Assembly (NCBI GenBank): GCA_022792495.1
Contig: JAAWBD010000015.1
Coordinates: 1-44,567 of the forward strand
Length of the DNA stretch: 44,567 nt
DNA from: Oscillospiraceae bacterium
Lineage (GTDB): Bacteria > Bacillota > Clostridia > Oscillospirales > Oscillospiraceae
Direction: 5' to 3'
Position 1 is the stretch's first letter, and the number at the start of each line of letters is the position of its first letter. The notes beneath the pieces are model-generated. The model was not told the origin of the DNA and made no database searches. It was given only the letters and a program-made list of their open reading frames with translations. A program made the position numbers and the translations under genes. Positions 19,355-28,158 of this stretch are shown here, one piece after another.

Positions 19355-20842
19355 GTGAGGAAATACATTTTGACCTTGGATCAGGGCACCACCAGCTCCC
19401 GGGCGATCTTGTTTGACCGGGAGCAGAATATTCTGGCGCTGGCCCAGAAGGAGCTTCGCCAGATCTACCCCAGGGAGGGCTGGGTGGAGCATGATCCGGT
19501 GGAGATCTGGTCCTCCCAGTACGGGGTGATGATGGAGGTCATCGCTCAGTCGGGGATCGCCCCGGAGGACATCGCCGCCATTGGGCTGGCCAATCAGCGG
19601 GAAACCACCATCGTGTGGGATCAGGCCACGGGGGCGCCGGTATACAACGCCATCTGCTGGCAGTGCCGGAGAACGGCGGGGCTGGTGGATCGGCTGCGGG
19701 AGGAGGGGCTGGAGGAGTACATCCGTAAGACCACGGGGCTGATCCCCGACGCCTACTTCTCGGCCACCAAGCTCAAATGGATCCTGGATCAGGTGGATCC
19801 CAAGCGGGAGCGGGCCGGGCGGGGGGAGCTGCTGTTCGGCACGGTGGACAGCTGGCTGGTGTGGAAGCTCACCGGGGGCCAGGCCCATGTGACCGACGCC
19901 ACCAACGCCTCCCGAACCATGATCTATGACATTCACCGGGGCTGCTGGGATGAGCGGCTACTGGAGGTTTTGGACATTCCCCGGGCCATGCTGCCCCGGG
20001 TGGTGGAGTGCAGCGGCGTGGTGGGGCATACCCAGATCGGAGGCGCGCAGGTGCCCATCTCGGGTATGGCGGGGGATCAGCAGGCCGCCCTCTTTGGGCA
20101 GACCTGCTTTGCCCCCGGTGAGGCAAAAAACACTTATGGGACAGGCTGTTTTCTGCTGATGAACACCGGGGTTACCCCCTGCGAGAGTAGAAATGGGCTG
20201 CTGACCACCATCGCCATGGCCCGGGGCGGGAAGGTGCAGTATGCGCTGGAGGGCTCCGCTTTTACGGGAGGGGCGGTGATCCAGTGGCTCCGGGATGAGC
20301 TGGGGTTTCTGAGCGACAGTGCCCAGGCCCAGGAGATGGCCGCCGCCGTCCCGGACACGGGCGGGGTGTATCTGGTTCCCGCGTTCACCGGGCTGGGGGC
20401 CCCCTACTGGGATATGTACGCCCGGGGAGCACTGGTGGGCTTGACCCGGGGAACGGGGCGAAACCATGTGGTGCGGGCGGCTCAGGAGTCCATCGCCTAT
20501 CAGGTGTGGGATTTGGTGGAGGCCATGGAGAAGGACACAGGCCTAACGCTTTCCACGCTCAACGCTGACGGTGGAGCCAGCCGGGATCCGTTTTTGCTCC
20601 AGTTCCAGGCGGATATTCTGGGAAAGCCGGTTCGACGGCCGGTAGTTCGGGAGACCACGGCCCTGGGGGCCGCCTATCTGGCGGGGCTGGCAGTGGGATT
20701 CTGGAGAGATGCTGGGGAGCTGCGGCAGCTGTGGCGGGAGGATCGGGTCTTTTCTCCCGCCATGTCTCCAGAGCGGAGCGAGGAGCTGGTTGGGGGCTGG
20801 CACCGGGCAGTGGATCGGGCTCTGGGCTGGGAGCGGCGGTGA
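19355..20842 (+). CDS. glpK: Glycerol kinase
   Basis: Phosphorylates glycerol to glycerol-3-phosphate with ATP. 495 residues, the usual length. [13 protein letters not shown] is near the N-terminus, followed by [25 protein letters not shown] and the C-terminal [20 protein letters not shown]. The start is GTG at 19355 with GGGGAGG 7 bases upstream; the family begins right there ([12 protein letters not shown]), so the in-frame extension of about 300 codons upstream, which runs antisense through the glucan synthase gene, is not real. No glpF, glpD or glpO lies beside it. Confidence 0.96.
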   Translation: MRKYILTLDQGTTSSRAILFDREQNILALAQKELRQIYPREGWVEHDPVEIWSSQYGVMMEVIAQSGIAPEDIAAIGLANQRETTIVWDQATGAPVYNAICWQCRRTAGLVDRLREEGLEEYIRKTTGLIPDAYFSATKLKWILDQVDPKRERAGRGELLFGTVDSWLVWKLTGGQAHVTDATNASRTMIYDIHRGCWDERLLEVLDIPRAMLPRVVECSGVVGHTQIGGAQVPISGMAGDQQAALFGQTCFAPGEAKNTYGTGCFLLMNTGVTPCESRNGLLTTIAMARGGKVQYALEGSAFTGGAVIQWLRDELGFLSDSAQAQEMAAAVPDTGGVYLVPAFTGLGAPYWDMYARGALVGLTRGTGRNHVVRAAQESIAYQVWDLVEAMEKDTGLTLSTLNADGGASRDPFLLQFQADILGKPVRRPVVRETTALGAAYLAGLAVGFWRDAGELRQLWREDRVFSPAMSPERSEELVGGWHRAVDRALGWERR

Positions 20843-20846
20843 GGCA

Positions 20847-20864
20847 CCCCGCGGTTCCGAGGGG
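20847..20864. repeat. Hairpin after glpK without a U-run
   Basis: CCCC-G-CGG, a TT loop, CCG-A-GGGG: a 7-bp stem with one mismatch, 4 bases after the glpK stop. A second small palindrome, GGCCTACAGGCC, lies about 20 bases further. Neither is followed by T residues, so termination is uncertain. Confidence 0.4.
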
Positions 20865-20920
20865 CATATGATGAGGCGTGGCCTACAGGCCGCCAAATCA
20901 CACACGGAGGGATCTTCATT

Positions 20921-21166
20921 ATGTGCTCTTTCGGTTGCGGTTCCTGCAGATGCTGCTGTTGCAGCTGCGGCTGCGGCGGTGGCTCGGACAACGGCGTTAC
21001 CACTCTGCCGTCCTTCCCTGACACCCCCGTTTTTTCCGCCTCTCAGTTCCCGGTCTATGTCTCCTACCCCGCCTTCTTCACCGGGGACAGTGCCATCAAC
21101 GGCGCCAACATCGCCCTGTTTACCAGCGGCGGGAATGGTTCCGGCCGCTGTGGCTGCCGGGGCTGA
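20921..21166 (+). CDS. Small, very cysteine-rich protein, function unknown
   Basis: 81 residues with 11 Cys at positions 2, 6, 9, 11-14, 16, 18, 77 and 79. The N-terminal 20 residues are almost only Cys, Gly, Ser and one Arg. A Pro/Ser/aromatic middle part without Cys follows, and then a short C-terminal GRCGCRG. No His and no membrane segment. A GGAGGG ribosome site lies about 10 bases upstream of the ATG. I do not recognise the family. Composition would fit a metal-binding, disulfide-cross-linked surface or spore-coat protein, but nothing proves this. It stands alone between glpK and comEC, with short hairpins on either side. Confidence 0.7.
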   Translation: MCSFGCGSCRCCCCSCGCGGGSDNGVTTLPSFPDTPVFSASQFPVYVSYPAFFTGDSAINGANIALFTSGGNGSGRCGCRG

Positions 21167-21178
21167 GAAGCACCGGAC

Positions 21179-21196
21179 GCCGCCCCTCGGGGCGGC
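21179..21196 (+). repeat. GC hairpin after the cysteine-rich gene
   Basis: GCCGCCCC-TC-GGGGCGGC, a perfect 8-bp stem 12 bases after the stop. No U-run follows; it may still slow or protect the transcript. Confidence 0.45.
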
Positions 21197-21289
21197 CTAC
21201 ATGATATGTTTGCACCGTAGACAAAGAAAAGGTGACGTGTGTGTTTTGTGATTTCTTTCCTTCGGGCCGAGGGAGCGGGCCCATCCGCC

Positions 21290-23572
21290 ATGCGTAAGCT
21301 GTGCTGGTGGGCCCTGCCCTGCTCGGCGGCCATCTTTATAGGCATCCGGCTGCTGCCGGAGCAGTGGCTGCTTCCTCTTGGGATTTTTTGCGGACTGGGC
21401 GGGGTTCTGGCCCTTCTCTTTCATGGGAACACCCGGCGGAAGGCGGCGCTGGCCATAGCGGGGCTCGCCTTCGGCTTTTTGTGGACAGGCCTCTACGGGA
21501 TCCTTTTTCGGGAGCCCGCCCGGAGCTATATCCAGGAGGAGCCCATGGAGCATACCTTTGAGGTATGCCAGTTCCCCACTGCCACCAGCCGGGGCGTGTC
21601 CTTTTCCGCCAAACTGGTGCGGGACGAGGGACATTCCGGGCCGCTGGTCATCCTCTATGCGGAGGCGGAGGCTGGGGAGCTGATCCCCGGAGATCTGGTG
21701 CGCTGTCCGGTGCGGCTCGTTTCCTCCCAATGGATCCAGGGCCAGGAGGTGGATCACTACGAGGCCAAAGGCATCTATCTGCTGGGGTATGTGGAGGATG
21801 GAGTTACCTTGGTGGAGCGGCCCGAAAAGGTCTCTCCCCGGTTCTGGCCCCAGTATGTGGCCCGGGAGCTCCAGAATTCCATGGAAAGGATCTTTCCCCA
21901 GGATACCTTTGGGTTCTTTTCCGCCCTGATCACCGGGGAGAAGAGGGCGCTGCCCGCCGGGGTCTATCGGGATCTTCAGCGGGCTGGGATCGCGCATGTG
22001 GTGGCGGTTTCCGGACTGCATATCAGCTTTTTGGCAGGGCTGGCGGCTTTGATCTTCGGAAAACGTTCCCGGCTGGGGGCAGTGGTGGGGATCGGGCTGA
22101 TGGTATTCTTTGCCGCGGTGGCGGGGAATACCCCCTCCGCCCTCCGGGCGGCCTGTATGGCCTCCCTCCTGCTGTTGGCCCCACTGGTCGGGCGAGAGCC
22201 TGACAAGCCGACGACCCTGTCGGCGGTTTTGGTTTTGCTGCTGCTCCCCCGCCCCTATGCGGCGGCCAGCGTCAGTCTGCAGCTATCCTTTGGAGCGGTG
22301 GCGGGGATCTACCTTCTCAGCGGGGAGCTCTCCGCCCGATGGCTAAGGGCTGTTCCCAAATGGGACGGGCCACTGGGACGTATCCTGCAAAAAGGACTGC
22401 GGTTTTTGGCTTGCAGCCTGGCGGTCACCGCGGGCTCCCTTCTCTTTACCACTCCAATGGCAGCGGTATACTTCCGGTCAGTCTCTCTGGCGGGGCCGGT
22501 GGTCAATCTGCTTACCCTCTGGGCGGTGTCATTGGGATTTTTAGGTGGGCTCTGGGCCGCTTTATTGGGGTTAGTCTTTCTTCCGACGGGACAATGCCTG
22601 GCATGGCTTGTATCCTGGCCCGCCCGGTGGGTGTTCTGGGTGGCCAGAGGGGTAAGCCGGTTACCCTTCTCCTCGGTGACCTTGCTGTCGGGATATCTAG
22701 CGCTTTGGTTTGTGGCCGCCTACGGGATTTTACTGCTGTGGATACTGGGGAGACGGAGGGTTCGGCCCCTCCTCCCCCTTTCCGCATTGGTGGTTGCCTT
22801 GTGTGCCGCTCTGGTGACCCATGCCTGGCCGCTCTATACCAGTCAGTTGACCGTGACGGCGCTGGATGTGGGACAGGGGGCCTCCACCCTTTTTTGCTCT
22901 AAGGGCCGTTCAGTGCTGGTAGACTGCGGAGGCAACGGTGGAGATGATCCCGGGGATATCGCCGCCGATCATGTACAGGCGATGGGCTCCTCCCGGCTGG
23001 ACGCTCTGATCCTCACCCATTACCACTCCGACCACGCCAGCGGGGTTCCGCAACTGCTGTCCCGGCTGGAGGTTTCCCTGCTGATCCTGCCCGGAGTGAC
23101 CCCTGGTGATCCTTTGCGGGAAGAAATTCTGGATCTTGGAATGGAATATGGCTGTGAAGTGATATTCCTTACAGAGGATTCCAGCTTCTCTTTTGGGGAT
23201 GCTGTTTTTACCATCTACGCTCCGCTGGGAGACGGAGGGGCCAATGAGGAGGGGCTGTCCCTCCTCTGTTCCGCAGGAGATTTCGACGTCCTGGTGACAG
23301 GGGATATGAATGATATTGTGGAACGGCGGCTTGTAAAGTATAAAAACTTACCGGACATTGAGATCCTTATGGTGGGCCACCACGGCTCGAAAAACTCCAC
23401 CTCGAAGGAACTGCTGCTGGCCGTAACTCCGGAGACGGCCGTAATCTCCTCCGGATATAACAGCTATGGGCATCCTGCCCCGGAGACTTTGGAGCGGCTG
23501 GGAGCCGCCGGATGCGATATATACTGCACCAAGGATATGGGGAATATCACCTTCACATACAAAGGAGAGTAA
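21290..23572 (+). CDS. comEC: ComEC/Rec2 DNA-uptake channel protein
   Basis: Membrane channel through which single-stranded DNA enters the cell during transformation. 760 residues from ATG 21290. N-terminal membrane and OB-like region, then the competence domain (about 205-490) with the TGEKRALPAGVYRDLQRAG and VVAVSGLHISFLAG signatures. The C-terminal metallo-beta-lactamase domain has ALDVGQG, DCGGNGGDD and the metal motif THYHSDHASG (about 576-585). The ribosome site for this ATG is weak (GGGAG, far upstream); GTG at 21248 or 21239 are in-frame alternatives adding 14-17 residues. No comEA or other competence genes are nearby. Confidence 0.93.
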   Translation: MRKLCWWALPCSAAIFIGIRLLPEQWLLPLGIFCGLGGVLALLFHGNTRRKAALAIAGLAFGFLWTGLYGILFREPARSYIQEEPMEHTFEVCQFPTATSRGVSFSAKLVRDEGHSGPLVILYAEAEAGELIPGDLVRCPVRLVSSQWIQGQEVDHYEAKGIYLLGYVEDGVTLVERPEKVSPRFWPQYVARELQNSMERIFPQDTFGFFSALITGEKRALPAGVYRDLQRAGIAHVVAVSGLHISFLAGLAALIFGKRSRLGAVVGIGLMVFFAAVAGNTPSALRAACMASLLLLAPLVGREPDKPTTLSAVLVLLLLPRPYAAASVSLQLSFGAVAGIYLLSGELSARWLRAVPKWDGPLGRILQKGLRFLACSLAVTAGSLLFTTPMAAVYFRSVSLAGPVVNLLTLWAVSLGFLGGLWAALLGLVFLPTGQCLAWLVSWPARWVFWVARGVSRLPFSSVTLLSGYLALWFVAAYGILLLWILGRRRVRPLLPLSALVVALCAALVTHAWPLYTSQLTVTALDVGQGASTLFCSKGRSVLVDCGGNGGDDPGDIAADHVQAMGSSRLDALILTHYHSDHASGVPQLLSRLEVSLLILPGVTPGDPLREEILDLGMEYGCEVIFLTEDSSFSFGDAVFTIYAPLGDGGANEEGLSLLCSAGDFDVLVTGDMNDIVERRLVKYKNLPDIEILMVGHHGSKNSTSKELLLAVTPETAVISSGYNSYGHPAPETLERLGAAGCDIYCTKDMGNITFTYKGE

Positions 23573-23574
23573 AA

Positions 23575-24351
23575 ATGAAATTTGTATCCTGGAATGTCAA
23601 CGGTCTCCGGGCCTGTATGAAGAAAGACTTTATGGGTAGCTTTACCCTTCTGGACGCCGACGCCTTCTGTCTGCAGGAAACCAAAATGCTGCCTGAGCAG
23701 GCAGATTTCACGCTGCCAGGCTATCAGATGTACTGGAATTCCGCGGAGAAAAAGGGGTACTCGGGGACTGCTATTTTTACCCGGATCCCGCCCCTCTCCG
23801 TATCCTATGACATCGGGGACGACTGCCATGTAGGAGAGGGCCGATCTATCACCCTGGAATTTGAAGAGTATTATCTGGTCACAGTCTATACCCCGAACTC
23901 TCAGGACGGGCTCCGGCGGCTGGATTACCGGATGGAGTGGGAGGAGGCCTTCCGGGCATACCTGCAGGAGCTGGATACCCGGAAGCCGGTGGTGGTCTGT
24001 GGGGATCTGAATGTAGCGCACCAGGAGATCGATTTGAAAAATCCCAGATCCAACCGGGAAAATCCCGGCTTTTCCGACGCGGAACGGGAAAAGTTTTCTC
24101 AGCTTTTGGCCGCCGGGTTTACCGACACCTTCCGATTTTTGAATCCGGAGCTGACGGGGGCCTACTCCTGGTGGAGCTATCGATTCCATGCCCGGGAGAA
24201 CAACGCGGGGTGGCGGATCGATTACTTCCTGGTCTCAGATCGGCTCAGGGAACGGATAAGCACGGCGGAAATCCATACCGATATCTTCGGCAGTGATCAT
24301 TGTCCGGTCTCCCTCACCCTTCAGGATCAATTTCCCAGCAAAAAAGCTTGA
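23575..24351 (+). CDS. xth: Exodeoxyribonuclease III
   Basis: AP endonuclease and 3'-5' exonuclease of base-excision repair. 258 residues, usual length. Active-site motifs: WNVNGLR (6-12), catalytic Glu35 in LQETKM, GDLNVAH (about 141-147) and SDHCP near residue 240. The start at 23575 is 2 bases after the comEC stop and its ribosome site GGAG lies inside the comEC end, so both are probably one operon. The longer in-frame start inside comEC is not needed. Confidence 0.96.
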   Translation: MKFVSWNVNGLRACMKKDFMGSFTLLDADAFCLQETKMLPEQADFTLPGYQMYWNSAEKKGYSGTAIFTRIPPLSVSYDIGDDCHVGEGRSITLEFEEYYLVTVYTPNSQDGLRRLDYRMEWEEAFRAYLQELDTRKPVVVCGDLNVAHQEIDLKNPRSNRENPGFSDAEREKFSQLLAAGFTDTFRFLNPELTGAYSWWSYRFHARENNAGWRIDYFLVSDRLRERISTAEIHTDIFGSDHCPVSLTLQDQFPSKKA

Positions 24352-24358
24352 GGAGGCA

Positions 24359-24387
24359 TTGTGGTTCTGAGCGGTTTACGCTATAAT
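24359..24387 (+). promoter_or_regulatory. Promoter of the S41 protease gene
   Basis: TTGTGG (24359-24364), 17-bp spacer, TATAAT (24382-24387), 43 bases before the start codon at 24431. Confidence 0.7.
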
Positions 24388-24430
24388 AGATACATTACAC
24401 ACGGCTTCGGCCGGAAAGGTGATCTTACAT

Positions 24431-26347
24431 ATGAAGCATAGACTTTTTCCCCGCCTGACTGCGGCGGCTTTGACCCTATCCCTTATCGCTCTCCCCGGAG
24501 CCCAGGCGCTCACGGTGGAGCAGGCGGCGGAGCTTTTACAAAAGGTGTATGTGGACGAGGTTCCCCAGTCTGTCTTGGAGCAATCCACCATTGAGGATAT
24601 GCTGGACGCCCTGGGGGATCCCTACACGGAATATTTTACTCCCGAGGAGTACGCCGCCTTTGGCGCCTCCATGTCGGATACCTCTCTGGTGGGCATCGGA
24701 GTGATGTACCGTCAGACGGAGGAGGGTCTCCTTTTGAGCGATATCATTGAGGGTTCCCCCGCGGAAAAGGGTGGTCTGGCTCCCGAGGATCTGATCATTG
24801 AGGTAGATGGAAAGAGCGTCCTGGGGCAGGATTCCGCCACCGTCACTGGGTGGATCCAGGGAGAGGAGGGCACCGACGTTACGGTGACCTACCTTCGTCA
24901 GGGAGAGCGGGAATCGGTTACTCTGACCCGGGCTACAGTGGTGGTGGCTGCCACCACCACCGAGCTGATCGACGGCCATATCGGCTATATCAGCTGTTCC
25001 ACCTTCGGGTTAGAGACCGTGGGGCATTTTCAGGAGGGGATCCTGGAGTACCGGGACGAGGCCGATGTATGGATCGTGGATCTGCGCTCCAACTCCGGCG
25101 GTGTGACCCAGGCCGCTGTGGATGCGGCGGGATGCTTTACCGGCGAGGGACAGATCGCCTATCTCCGGGATGGCTCCGATTCCTATGGAGCCTATTATCA
25201 CGAGGGGGATTCCCTTACCCTCTACCCTGTTATCGTACTGATGGATGAATATTCGGCCAGCGCCTCTGAGATCTTTGCCTCCGCCATCCGGGATCATGGG
25301 GCGGGCATCATTGTGGGAACCCGCTCCTATGGAAAGGGGGTGGCCCAGACGGTCATCGACCGGGAGTTTGAGCCGGAGTATTTTGCCCAGGGGGACGCCA
25401 TTAAGATCACGTCCCACCGCTTCTTTTCCCCCGCCGGAAACAGTACCGACCAGGTGGGGGTGATCCCGGATCTGTTGCTGGCCCCGGAGATGATTGGCGC
25501 CGCCGCCTATCTCCTCTCGGGCCCCGGGGACACTTCAACTACCAAGGGGCTTATGAGGATCGATATGAATTGGCGCTGGAGCATTGATCTGGAGACTGCC
25601 AAAAGCGAGGAATATAAGGACGCTTTCCAGGCCATTTTGGACGCGGTTCCCACCAACAAAAACCTCTGGCTGGGAACCGGCGGCCCGGAGGGATGGGAAA
25701 AAAGGGATATGGAGGGGCTTTGTCAGGAAATCGGGATGGAGTACCATGCCCCTGTTTTTCCTGACCAGGAGGATGTCACTTATGACACCGCCGTCAGTGT
25801 TCTCAAGACCTATGACATGCTTCATGGGCGGGAGGATGGGCGGTTCTGCCCCCAGGAGACCCTGACCCGGGCAGAGCTGTGCCAGCTGCTGGCAGTGGCG
25901 CTAAACTGTGCGGTACCCACCAACGAAAGCCCCTATTCCGATGTGACCCAGGACGCCTGGTATGCCCCGGCGGTCATCGCTATGGCCAATATGGGGTTGG
26001 TCAAGGGCAGCGGGGACGGCAGCTTCTCCCCCTCCGATCCGGTGGATCATCAGCAGTTCATCACCATTATGGGCCGCCTTGCTCAGCGGCTGAACCTGTA
26101 TCTATACGACGAGGTGAAGAATCGGCCGGAGGGCGCGGTGAACATTGTGGGGCTTCTGCGCTACGCTGACTGGGCCAAGGAGGGGGCGTGGCTACTCTCC
26201 TACAGCCAAACGGGATATTTCGGAAATCCCATTACCCTTCTCTGGGATGAGGCCGCGGATATCGAACCAACGGCGGCCACCACCCGGGATGAGGCGGCCT
26301 ATACCCTCTACCGGCTGCTGTCCTATACGGATATCCTGCCGGCTTGA
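24431..26347 (+). CDS. Secreted S41 (CtpA-type) protease with C-terminal SLH repeats
   Basis: 638 residues. Signal peptide at 1-27 (LALPGAQA-type end). A short helical region and a PDZ domain follow (about 85-180; VGIGVMYRQTEEGLLLSDI). Then comes the S41 catalytic core with the Ser in DEYSASASEIFA and the Lys in GTRSYGKGVAQT, the Ser-Lys dyad of tail-specific proteases. The last 190 residues hold three SLH-like repeats (about 452-494, 502-557 and 573-633), which would attach the enzyme to the cell-wall polymer. GAAAGGTGAT precedes the ATG; own promoter upstream and terminator downstream, so it is monocistronic. Substrate unknown. Confidence 0.92.
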   Translation: MKHRLFPRLTAAALTLSLIALPGAQALTVEQAAELLQKVYVDEVPQSVLEQSTIEDMLDALGDPYTEYFTPEEYAAFGASMSDTSLVGIGVMYRQTEEGLLLSDIIEGSPAEKGGLAPEDLIIEVDGKSVLGQDSATVTGWIQGEEGTDVTVTYLRQGERESVTLTRATVVVAATTTELIDGHIGYISCSTFGLETVGHFQEGILEYRDEADVWIVDLRSNSGGVTQAAVDAAGCFTGEGQIAYLRDGSDSYGAYYHEGDSLTLYPVIVLMDEYSASASEIFASAIRDHGAGIIVGTRSYGKGVAQTVIDREFEPEYFAQGDAIKITSHRFFSPAGNSTDQVGVIPDLLLAPEMIGAAAYLLSGPGDTSTTKGLMRIDMNWRWSIDLETAKSEEYKDAFQAILDAVPTNKNLWLGTGGPEGWEKRDMEGLCQEIGMEYHAPVFPDQEDVTYDTAVSVLKTYDMLHGREDGRFCPQETLTRAELCQLLAVALNCAVPTNESPYSDVTQDAWYAPAVIAMANMGLVKGSGDGSFSPSDPVDHQQFITIMGRLAQRLNLYLYDEVKNRPEGAVNIVGLLRYADWAKEGAWLLSYSQTGYFGNPITLLWDEAADIEPTAATTRDEAAYTLYRLLSYTDILPA

Positions 26348-26356
26348 GCGCACAGC

Positions 26357-26397
26357 AAAAAACGGGAGACCCTAACAAAGGGTCTCCCGCTTTTTAT
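26357..26397. terminator. Bidirectional terminator between the S41 protease and trpZ
   Basis: CGGGAGACCCT and AGGGTCTCCCG arms (26363-26373 and 26379-26389), a 5-base loop, an A6 run on the left and a T5 run on the right. It serves both converging genes and touches the trpZ stop codon. Confidence 0.95.
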
Positions 26398-27182
26398 TCA
26401 GAGAGAAGCAGACGGTCATTATCCAGATGCTTTCCCGCGCCTACCTTGAATTGAGCCAGCAGATCGTCCACTGTCATGTGCTTGCGCTGCTCCCTGCTTA
26501 CGTCCAGGACGATGCCTCCGTCGTCCATCATCAGGGTGCGGTTGCCCAGCTCCAGGGCCTGACGCATGTTGTGGGTCACCATCAGGGTGGTGATCTTCCC
26601 TTCCGTTACCACCTTTTTGGTGAGCTCAAGAACCTTCTCTGCTGTGGCGGGATCCAGGGCGGCGGTGTGCTCATCCAGCAGGAGGAGCCAGGGGGGATTC
26701 ATGGTGGACATGAGCAGAGACAGCGCCTGCCGCTGACCGCCGGAGAGAAGTCCTACAGGCTGGCGCATCCGATCCTCCAGACCCATGTTGAGCTGGGAGA
26801 GCTTTTCACGAAACCGCTTCCGATCCTCCCGGCTCAGGTGGGAAAACCAGCCGCCACTGCCGGCGGCCATAGCCAGATTCTCCTCAATGGTCATATGAGG
26901 GGCGGTTCCCCGCATAGGATCCTGGAACAGGCGGCCAATGTGCTTGGAGCGGCGGTGGGATGGCAGGAAGGTGATATCCTGACCATTCACCTCAATAGAG
27001 CCGGAATCCACAACAAAGTCCCCGGCAATAGCGTTGAAAAGGGTAGATTTGCCCGCTCCATTGGAGCCGATGATGGTAACAAAGTCCCCGGGCGCCAGAT
27101 GAAGGGACAGATCGGCGAAAACCCTTTTCTCGTTTATCGTCCCTGGGTTGAAGGTTTTGGAGATGTGAGAGATCCTCAGCAT
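26394..27182 (-). CDS. trpZ: Tryptophan ABC transporter, ATP-binding protein
   Basis: ATPase that powers uptake. 262 residues. Walker A GSNGAGKST (39-47), signature LSGGQ (146-150), Walker B LLLLDEH (166-172) with Glu171, and the switch His in MVTHNM. Its layout resembles the ATPases of ABC systems with a BMP-like or ABC_sub_bind binding protein. The gene starts 1 base after the permease stop. The substrate is inferred from the UGG specifier of the T-box that controls the operon, not from this protein. Confidence 0.9.
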   Translation of the reverse strand: MLRISHISKTFNPGTINEKRVFADLSLHLAPGDFVTIIGSNGAGKSTLFNAIAGDFVVDSGSIEVNGQDITFLPSHRRSKHIGRLFQDPMRGTAPHMTIEENLAMAAGSGGWFSHLSREDRKRFREKLSQLNMGLEDRMRQPVGLLSGGQRQALSLLMSTMNPPWLLLLDEHTAALDPATAEKVLELTKKVVTEGKITTLMVTHNMRQALELGNRTLMMDDGGIVLDVSREQRKHMTVDDLLAQFKVGAGKHLDNDRLLLSE

Positions 27183-27183
27183 A

Positions 27184-28116
27184 TCAGGCCCCTCCTTTCT
27201 TTCGAAGGGCCAGCTTCCGCAATTGGAGGGATAGAAGCTTTTTACCCTGGGGTGTAACGCAGGCGATGGCCACGATCAGGGCTGAAATCAGCTTGAAGCA
27301 TTCAGTGGGAACCAGGCTGGTATTGATGGCGACAGCGATGATTAGCCGGTAGAGGCAGGCACCCAGGATCACACCCAGGATCCGCAGAGGAATGGAGGCC
27401 TTCCGCATGATGCCCTCCCCAATGATGAGGGAGGCCAGGGCGATGGTCACCATTCCGGTACCCAGGTTAATGTCGCAGCTTTTATTCAGCATTCCGATCA
27501 AGCAGCCCGCCAGACCGGTGAGCGAGTTTGCCAGACACAGGCCCACCGTGATGGTAAAGGCTGGATTGATGGAGGAGGAACGAACCATATCGGGGTTGTC
27601 TCCAGTGGCCCGGATGGACAGGCCCAGTCGAGTATGGAAGAAAAACGCCACAGCCAGGGCCACGATGAGCAGAATGACTGCCAGTACCACCAGCTCATGC
27701 CACTTCTGCCACCAGGCGGCGCTGCTCAGAGCTTTGGCCACAGTGAAGATGGAGTCACAGCCGAAGATAGACAGGTTGGCTGACCACCCCATCACCGCCA
27801 GATTCACAGTATATAATCCTGTGTTGACAATAATGCCGGCCAGGATGCTCTCCACCCCCAGGCGGGTCTGGAGGAAGGCCAAAACAAAACCAGAGCAGGC
27901 ACCCGCCGCCATAGCGGCCGGCAAGGCCAGAAAGGGATGTCCGGCCAGGGTCATGGTGGCTCCCACCGCAAAGCCCAGGGTATAGCAGCCGTCGGTGGAC
28001 AGATCGGCGATATTCAGGATGGAAAAGCTGATAAACAGGGCGATGGCCACCAGAGAATAGACCATCCCCACCTCCAAGGCAGTACGAAGGGCAGTTACGG
28101 ACAGAATGGAAGGCAT
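27184..28116 (-). CDS. trpY: Tryptophan ABC transporter, permease
   Basis: 310 residues, about eight to nine membrane helices, of the branched-chain amino acid/BMP-type permease family. The typical early motif SFSILNIADLSTDGCYTLGF and the central coupling stretch SIRATGDNPDMVRSSSIN are visible. Lies 42 bases after trpX and 1 base before trpZ. Only one permease gene is present, so it would act as a homodimer. Trp specificity is inferred from the T-box. Confidence 0.9.
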   Translation of the reverse strand: MPSILSVTALRTALEVGMVYSLVAIALFISFSILNIADLSTDGCYTLGFAVGATMTLAGHPFLALPAAMAAGACSGFVLAFLQTRLGVESILAGIIVNTGLYTVNLAVMGWSANLSIFGCDSIFTVAKALSSAAWWQKWHELVVLAVILLIVALAVAFFFHTRLGLSIRATGDNPDMVRSSSINPAFTITVGLCLANSLTGLAGCLIGMLNKSCDINLGTGMVTIALASLIIGEGIMRKASIPLRILGVILGACLYRLIIAVAINTSLVPTECFKLISALIVAIACVTPQGKKLLSLQLRKLALRKKGGA

Positions 28117-28158
28117 ACTTATGCCCCCTCCTTTCTCTCAAGCTGGGCGATGGGAGAT

